A stretch of 8,770 nt of DNA. Source: Gammaproteobacteria bacterium. GTDB lineage: Bacteria > Pseudomonadota > Gammaproteobacteria > Chromatiales > Chromatiaceae. The notes below the pieces were generated by a model. It worked only from the letters and a program-made list of their open reading frames with translations, was not told where the DNA came from and did not search any database. Where the stretch lies: NCBI GenBank assembly GCA_030621975.1, contig JAUXGQ010000038.1, positions 1 through 8,770 on the forward strand. The letters are read 5' to 3'. The position numbers and the translations under genes are program-made. Shown here piece after piece: positions 6,426 through 8,770 of the stretch; positions within the stretch are counted from its first letter, which is position 1, and every line of letters starts with the position of its first letter.

Positions 6426-6518
6426 AAATGACCCGCTACCCTTTTGTTCCGCACGATTATACGGATCCGGGGTGGTCGCTGAAGGTGCGCTGCGGTTCTG
6501 AGACACAAAGAAAACGAT

Positions 6519-7379
6519 ATGGTTAAGCAGCTATCCAACCTCTTCAAACTGCGCATTGGCATCATCATGTCGGTCACCGCGGTCGCGGCTCTGGTCGTTA
6601 CCCCCGGCCAACCCGCCCAGGCCTGGGAAGCCGTGGCACTGGCCATCACCGTATTGCTCGCCGCCGGCAGCGCCGGCGCCTTCAATCAATACTACGAACG
6701 TGACCTCGACGGGCGCATGCGTCGCACCCGCAACCGGCCTTTCGTGACCGGTGAGTTTTCTCACAGCCGCTGGTGGCTGCTGCTGATATTACTGCTCCTC
6801 TTGATTGGCGTCGGGGGGGCCGGATTCGCCCTCAACGGCGTCGCCGCCCTGTACATCTTTCTGGGCGCATTCTTCTATGCGGTGGTCTACACCGTATGGC
6901 TCAAGCGGCGCACCTGGCTGAATATTGTAATCGGCGGCGCCTCGGGAAGTTTCGCCGTGCTGGCGGGGGCCGCGGTGGTTGACCCCAGCCTGAGCCCCAT
7001 ACCCATCATTCTGGCGATCGTGCTGTTTCTCTGGACTCCTTCCCATTTCTGGAGCCTGGCGATCGCCCAGCATAAGGATTATGCCGACGTCGGGGTGCCC
7101 ATGCTACCCGTAGTAGTGGGCGACCAGGCGGCCGCCAAGGCTGTTCTGGGGAACACCCTGCTCCTGGTCAGTATCTCTATCCTGCCCGTTTTCTTCGGCC
7201 TGGGCTGGATCTACCTTTTCGGCGCCCTTAGCGGTGGCGGCTATTTCCTGTATCGCAACCTGCAGATGGTGCGCGATCCCTCACCCCAGGTGGCGATGGA
7301 CAGCTTTTTCGCCTCTTTGATTCAACTGGTGCTGTTGCTGGTCTTCGCCGTGCTGGATGTTCAGCTATTCAATCCGTAG
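6519..7379 (+). CDS. ctaB: Protoheme IX farnesyltransferase (heme O synthase)
   Basis: A UbiA-family integral membrane prenyltransferase that attaches a farnesyl group to heme B, giving heme O. The 286 residues form about nine helices. The first polyprenyl-diphosphate motif is NQYYERDLDGRMRRTRNRP (56-74), equivalent to the N-x3-D-x3-D motif with E60 in the first acidic position and D64 in the second. The second conserved loop is YTVWLKRRTWLNIVIGGASG (124-143), followed by LWTPSHFWSLAI and HKDYADVGVPMLP (171-197). Length is usual. The ribosome-binding site is poor (AAAG at 6507-6510), and the gene follows subunit I by 133 nt containing a strong hairpin, so expression is probably lower than that of the subunits. 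With ctaA it supplies heme O/A to the neighbouring enzyme. The stop codon lies within the left arm of the REPIN-like repeat. Confidence 0.96.
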   Translation: MVKQLSNLFKLRIGIIMSVTAVAALVVTPGQPAQAWEAVALAITVLLAAGSAGAFNQYYERDLDGRMRRTRNRPFVTGEFSHSRWWLLLILLLLLIGVGGAGFALNGVAALYIFLGAFFYAVVYTVWLKRRTWLNIVIGGASGSFAVLAGAAVVDPSLSPIPIILAIVLFLWTPSHFWSLAIAQHKDYADVGVPMLPVVVGDQAAAKAVLGNTLLLVSISILPVFFGLGWIYLFGALSGGGYFLYRNLQMVRDPSPQVAMDSFFASLIQLVLLLVFAVLDVQLFNP

Positions 7380-7446
7380 GAGCCCGCTTGCGGGCGAACC
7401 TGCACCGCGCGCGCACCAAAAGGTTCGCCGGCAAGCCGGCTCCTAC
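7376..7446. repeat. REPIN-like inverted REP pair
   Basis: Two 26-bp arms (7376-7401 and 7421-7446) are inverted copies matching at 24 of 26 positions, each opening with GTAGGAGCC from its outer end. Each arm is also its own hairpin: GCCCGC-TT-GCGGGC on the left and GCCGGC-AA-GCCGGC on the right. The two mismatches between arms are paired changes that keep each hairpin intact. This is the layout of REP doublets (REPINs) known from Pseudomonas and relatives, moved in trans by RAYT transposases; no RAYT gene is visible here. The left arm contains the ctaB stop codon. As RNA, the structure may stabilise upstream mRNA or dampen transcription into the SCO gene. Confidence 0.8.
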
Positions 7447-7506
7447 AGACTCCGGTTGTCCGATGTGACGAGCTACAGCCAACCGGTGCGCCACCCGGTC
7501 CCTTAC

Positions 7507-8424
7507 ATGAGACGCTTCCCGTTCTTTCGGCATTTCGCGGTCAAGGGCATCATCGACGAGCCGCGCAAGACCCTGGTCGGACCCCGGCCTTTGGGCTCCC
7601 TGACCGCCCTGCTCGCCCTGACCCTTTGTCTCGGCTATTCCCCGCTGGTCCGCGCTGCAGGGGCTGACAACCAAGCGTGGGACTCAATCAACAAGTTTCA
7701 GCACAAATCCGCTCTACAGGCGAGCCAGCAGGCCATAGACACCACACTCGGCGACCATCCATTGACCGATGACCGGGGCAGGGCCCTCTCCCTTTCCGAT
7801 TTTCGAGGGAAACCCCTGGTGTTGAGTCTGATCTACACCAGTTGCTATCACATCTGTCCCATGACCACCCGGCATCTCGCCAAGGTGGTGGAAAAGGCCA
7901 GGGAGGCGCTCGGTACGGATAGCTTCGCGGTCGCCCTGCTCGGCTTCGATGCCCAACACGACAGCCCCCGGGCAATGCGGCATTTCGCAAAGAAACAGGG
8001 TGTCGAGGACGCGGACTGGTATCTGCTCAGCGCCAGTGGGGACACCGTCAATGCCCTTACGCAAGAGCTCGGTTTCCTCTTCTTCCCCTCACCCAACGGA
8101 TTCGACCACATGGTGCAGGCCACGATAATCGACGCCGATGGCCGCATCTATCGCCAGGTCTACGGCGAGGTATTCGACACCCCACTGCTGGTGGAGCCCC
8201 TGAAGGAGCTGGCGCTGGGGCGCCCAAAACCCGGCCAGACGTTCATGGCCGGCCTGCTGGATAAGGTGCGGTTTTTCTGCACCACCTATGATCCCAGCCG
8301 GGATGCCTATCATTTCGACTATTCCCTCTTTATCGGCATGGCCATCGGCGCCCTTATCATCATTTCGGGCACCGTGGTTATTGTTCGGGCGTTGCTTCAA
8401 GGCAGACATCCGCCCCCTACTTGA
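7507..8424 (+). CDS. SCO/SenC-family copper chaperone with C-terminal anchor
   Basis: A 305-residue protein in the assumed reading, with a hydrophobic segment (about 29-50, ending LVRAAGA) that may be a cleaved signal peptide or an anchor. A thioredoxin-like SCO domain carries CXXXC in TSCYHICPM (C113, C117) and the distal histidine H201 (FDHMV). It ends with an RFFCTTYDPSRDAYHFDYS region (255-273, extra cysteine C258) and a C-terminal membrane helix (about 274-297). Role: copper delivery to the CuA site of the enzyme encoded just upstream; subunit-SCO adjacency also occurs in the Nitrosomonas norSY-senC cluster. It differs from the shorter N-anchored SCO at 896-1534. The start is uncertain: the frame is open back to 7357 through ctaB's end and the REP pair, no ribosome-binding site precedes 7507, and in-frame GTG (7465, 7486) and TTG (7591) codons are alternatives. 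Confidence 0.88.
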   Translation: MRRFPFFRHFAVKGIIDEPRKTLVGPRPLGSLTALLALTLCLGYSPLVRAAGADNQAWDSINKFQHKSALQASQQAIDTTLGDHPLTDDRGRALSLSDFRGKPLVLSLIYTSCYHICPMTTRHLAKVVEKAREALGTDSFAVALLGFDAQHDSPRAMRHFAKKQGVEDADWYLLSASGDTVNALTQELGFLFFPSPNGFDHMVQATIIDADGRIYRQVYGEVFDTPLLVEPLKELALGRPKPGQTFMAGLLDKVRFFCTTYDPSRDAYHFDYSLFIGMAIGALIIISGTVVIVRALLQGRHPPPT

Positions 8425-8463
8425 CGCACGTCAAGTTCTAACTATATAGAAAAATATTAATAT
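8421..8463 (+). promoter_or_regulatory. FNR-like palindrome and promoter before cytochrome b
   Basis: TTGACGCACGTCAA (8421-8434) is a perfect palindrome of form TTGAC-N4-GTCAA, close to the FNR/DNR operator, and it contains the SCO stop codon. TAATAT (8458-8463) as -10 would put the start near 8469-8470 and the box centre at about -42, again class II spacing. Alternatively TTGACG is itself a sigma70 -35 element with TATATA (8443-8448, 16-nt spacer) or TATAGA (8445-8450, 18-nt spacer); a regulator at the box would then repress or alter this promoter. Either way the cytochrome b gene seems to have its own promoter. Confidence 0.6.
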
Positions 8464-8513
8464 ACCAGGGCTCCCGCCTACCCTAGTGGGAACCTTCGCG
8501 AGGGAATCAGATC

Positions 8514-8770
8514 TTGAAACACATCAACCCTGTCAAGCGGTTCTATCTGGCCCTCGAGGCATGGTTCAACATTTCGTTCGGCCCCGCCTGGAATCCCCTC
8601 TATCACCTGGGAACCCTGACCTTTTTTCTCTTCTGGATAGTGCTGGTCAGCGGCATCTACCTGTTCGTATTCTTCGACATCAGCCTCAGGGGCGCCTATG
8701 CCTCGGTGGAATATCTGACCCACGAGCAGTGGTACCTTGGCGGCATCATGCGCAGCCTGCACCGCTATGC
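8514..8770 (+). CDS. Cytochrome b (bc/b6-type), N-terminal part, TTG start
   Basis: The first 85 codons of a membrane cytochrome b; the gene continues past the window. GAGGGA (8500-8505) lies eight nt before a TTG codon, and the frame reads from there (KHINPVKRFYLALEAWFN) with no nearby ATG in frame, so TTG is the best start. Residues 1-30 form an amphipathic start; 33-54 form membrane helix A (LGTLTFFLFWIVLVSGIYLF); from about 75 helix B begins with GGIMRSLHRYA, in which H83 is expected to ligate one of the b hemes. The N-terminal LYHLGTL and MRSLHRYA segments are typical of bc1/b6-type cytochrome b. In this position it could oxidise quinol and feed electrons through cytochrome c to the CuA enzyme. 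Whether it is a classic bc1 subunit or a fused variant cannot be seen from this fragment. Confidence 0.85.
   Translation, partial: MKHINPVKRFYLALEAWFNISFGPAWNPLYHLGTLTFFLFWIVLVSGIYLFVFFDISLRGAYASVEYLTHEQWYLGGIMRSLHRY

Noticed and set aside
6428..6526. A 32-codon ORF overlapping the ctaB start
   Set aside because: There is no ribosome-binding site, no membrane or signal character and no recognisable motif. Coupling through the overlap with the ctaB start is possible but unsupported.
7357..7506. N-terminal extension of the second SCO protein back to an ATG at 7357
   Set aside because: It would overlap the end of ctaB and translate the REP pair into a low-complexity basic peptide; the open frame is incidental.

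Overview
The window reads as part of a gammaproteobacterial chromosome, probably from a respiratory or chemolithotrophic bacterium. This placement rests on gene content, GC-rich coding with AT-rich control regions, FNR-type operators and a REP-type repeat of the kind common in gammaproteobacteria; no rRNA or other taxonomic marker is present, so it is only an impression. Almost everything encoded concerns one membrane heme-copper enzyme: its subunits, its heme and copper supply, and nearby electron-transfer proteins.

Left block (51-3074, minus strand). One tight operon reads right to left: heme A synthase (ctaA), a bacteriohemerythrin with all seven di-iron ligands, a membrane-anchored SCO copper chaperone, and a periplasmic three-CXXCH cytochrome c. 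The last two overlap in TGATG. A sigma70-like promoter lies at 3137-3165.

Divergent control region (3075-3908, no gene). It holds the ctaA promoter, a 166-bp MITE-like palindrome with perfect 22-bp terminal inverted repeats (3244-3409), an unassigned inverted repeat (3428-3458), and two FNR/DNR-type boxes, TTGATTTAGATCAA (3492-3505) and TTGACTCAGATCAA (3685-3698). Each box lies about 41.5 bp upstream of the start predicted from a good -10 hexamer, the class II activation geometry. The structural operon therefore looks like it is switched on by low oxygen or nitric oxide.

Right block (3909-8424, plus strand). In order: a 56-residue single-helix protein, a B-family-like CuA subunit II, subunit I of a heme-copper oxidoreductase, heme O synthase (ctaB), a REPIN-like repeat pair, and a second SCO protein with a C-terminal membrane helix. 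At 8514 a cytochrome b gene begins on a TTG codon and runs off the window; it is preceded by another FNR-like palindrome.

Central point: subunit I keeps all six metal-binding histidines, but the tyrosine normally cross-linked to a CuB histidine is a glutamine (H228-S-S-Q-Q232). Enzymes lacking that tyrosine are generally nitric oxide reductases rather than oxygen reductases. With CuA, SCO and an FNR/DNR-type promoter, the cluster resembles the CuA-containing NO reductase-like families named sNOR/eNOR (norSY-senC of Nitrosomonas) more than an ordinary ba3 oxidase. The hemerythrin and the cytochrome with c'-like helices fit NO or O2 handling. This assignment is inference and has not been tested here.
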